Positions 63,976-64,000 of a stretch of 64,000 nucleotides of DNA are shown one piece after another (the stretch's first letter is position 1; each line of letters opens with the position of its first letter). The notes under the pieces were generated by a model that saw only the letters and a program-made list of their open reading frames with translations, did no database searches and had not been told where the DNA came from. The DNA is from Kordiimonas lipolytica (GTDB lineage: Bacteria > Pseudomonadota > Alphaproteobacteria > Sphingomonadales > Kordiimonadaceae), in contig NZ_LRUB01000036.1 in the NCBI RefSeq assembly GCF_001550065.1, forward strand, positions 124,001 through 188,000. Direction: 5' to 3'. The position numbers and the translations under genes are program-made.

Positions 63976-64000
63976 ATGGCTCACGATAACCCAACTGGTT
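63976..64000 (+). CDS. ctaD: Start of cytochrome c oxidase subunit I (partial)
   Basis: Only the first eight codons (MAHDNPTG) are in the window. AGGGAGAGAAGAG precedes the ATG. The identity is inferred from the ctaC neighbour and the usual operon order; the sequence itself is too short to prove it. Confidence 0.65.

Overview
The window looks like chromosomal DNA from an alphaproteobacterium. It is moderately GC-rich with dense, mostly short-spaced genes. The evidence is the alpha/plant-type glutamate-cysteine ligase, the ctaC-ctaD order, TldD, a TorF-type porin, an Oar-like TonB-dependent receptor, a tricorn-like S41 peptidase and the MmcQ and PGPGW-like small proteins. A Kordiimonas-like lineage is a guess that only a search could settle. 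I see no rRNA, tRNA, CRISPR array, prophage or insertion sequence.

The most coherent region is the first 15 kb, which reads as a nucleic-acid and nucleoside utilisation locus. On the minus strand lies upp, a PRPP-dependent base phosphoribosyltransferase, and a trimeric-type purine nucleoside phosphorylase. Divergent from it is a tightly packed operon: BMP-type binding protein, twin ATPase, two permeases, cytidine deaminase, thymidine phosphorylase and phosphopentomutase. A secreted S1/P1 nuclease follows, then a 1047-aa Oar-like TonB-dependent receptor and a TetR regulator that resembles RutR, the E. coli pyrimidine regulator. The divergent upp/BMP promoter region and the receptor leader share the palindrome TTGAC-N6-GTCA(A/G), close to the published RutR box: one copy in the first, two in the second. 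I read this as one regulon that takes nucleic-acid material from outer-membrane uptake through periplasmic digestion and nucleoside import to base and pentose salvage.

From 15 to 33 kb come a YejM-like sulfatase-fold membrane protein, an MFS transporter, a putative glycosyltransferase, an orphan arsH, a tricorn-like peptidase, an M19 dipeptidase lipoprotein, feoAB with a Fur-like box, a PuuB-like amine oxidase, dps, an sdpR-sdpI-like pair with an 11-bp inverted-repeat operator, a DMT transporter, an aspartate aminotransferase and a TorF-type porin.

From 33 to 51 kb are uvrB, an AT-rich orphan ORF, small housekeeping and hypothetical genes, gshA, a cysteine-dioxygenase-like cupin with its own palindrome, rsmE, a haem-c motif protein, an AidB-like acyl-CoA dehydrogenase, a second AT-rich orphan ORF, a membrane protein plus XRE regulator pair with two tandem operator-like sites, and a secreted protein with a His-Gly/Cys pattern reminiscent of clan CD peptidases.

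From 51 to 64 kb are ubiA, ppa, a truncated haemoglobin behind a perfect CRP/FNR-type palindrome, tag, a GST, a CPBP protease, the 3-oxoacid CoA-transferase scoAB behind a palindromic operator, a globin-coupled diguanylate cyclase, a periplasmic binding protein, a PAS-like protein, tldD, and the start of the cytochrome c oxidase operon (subunit II complete, subunit I cut by the window edge).
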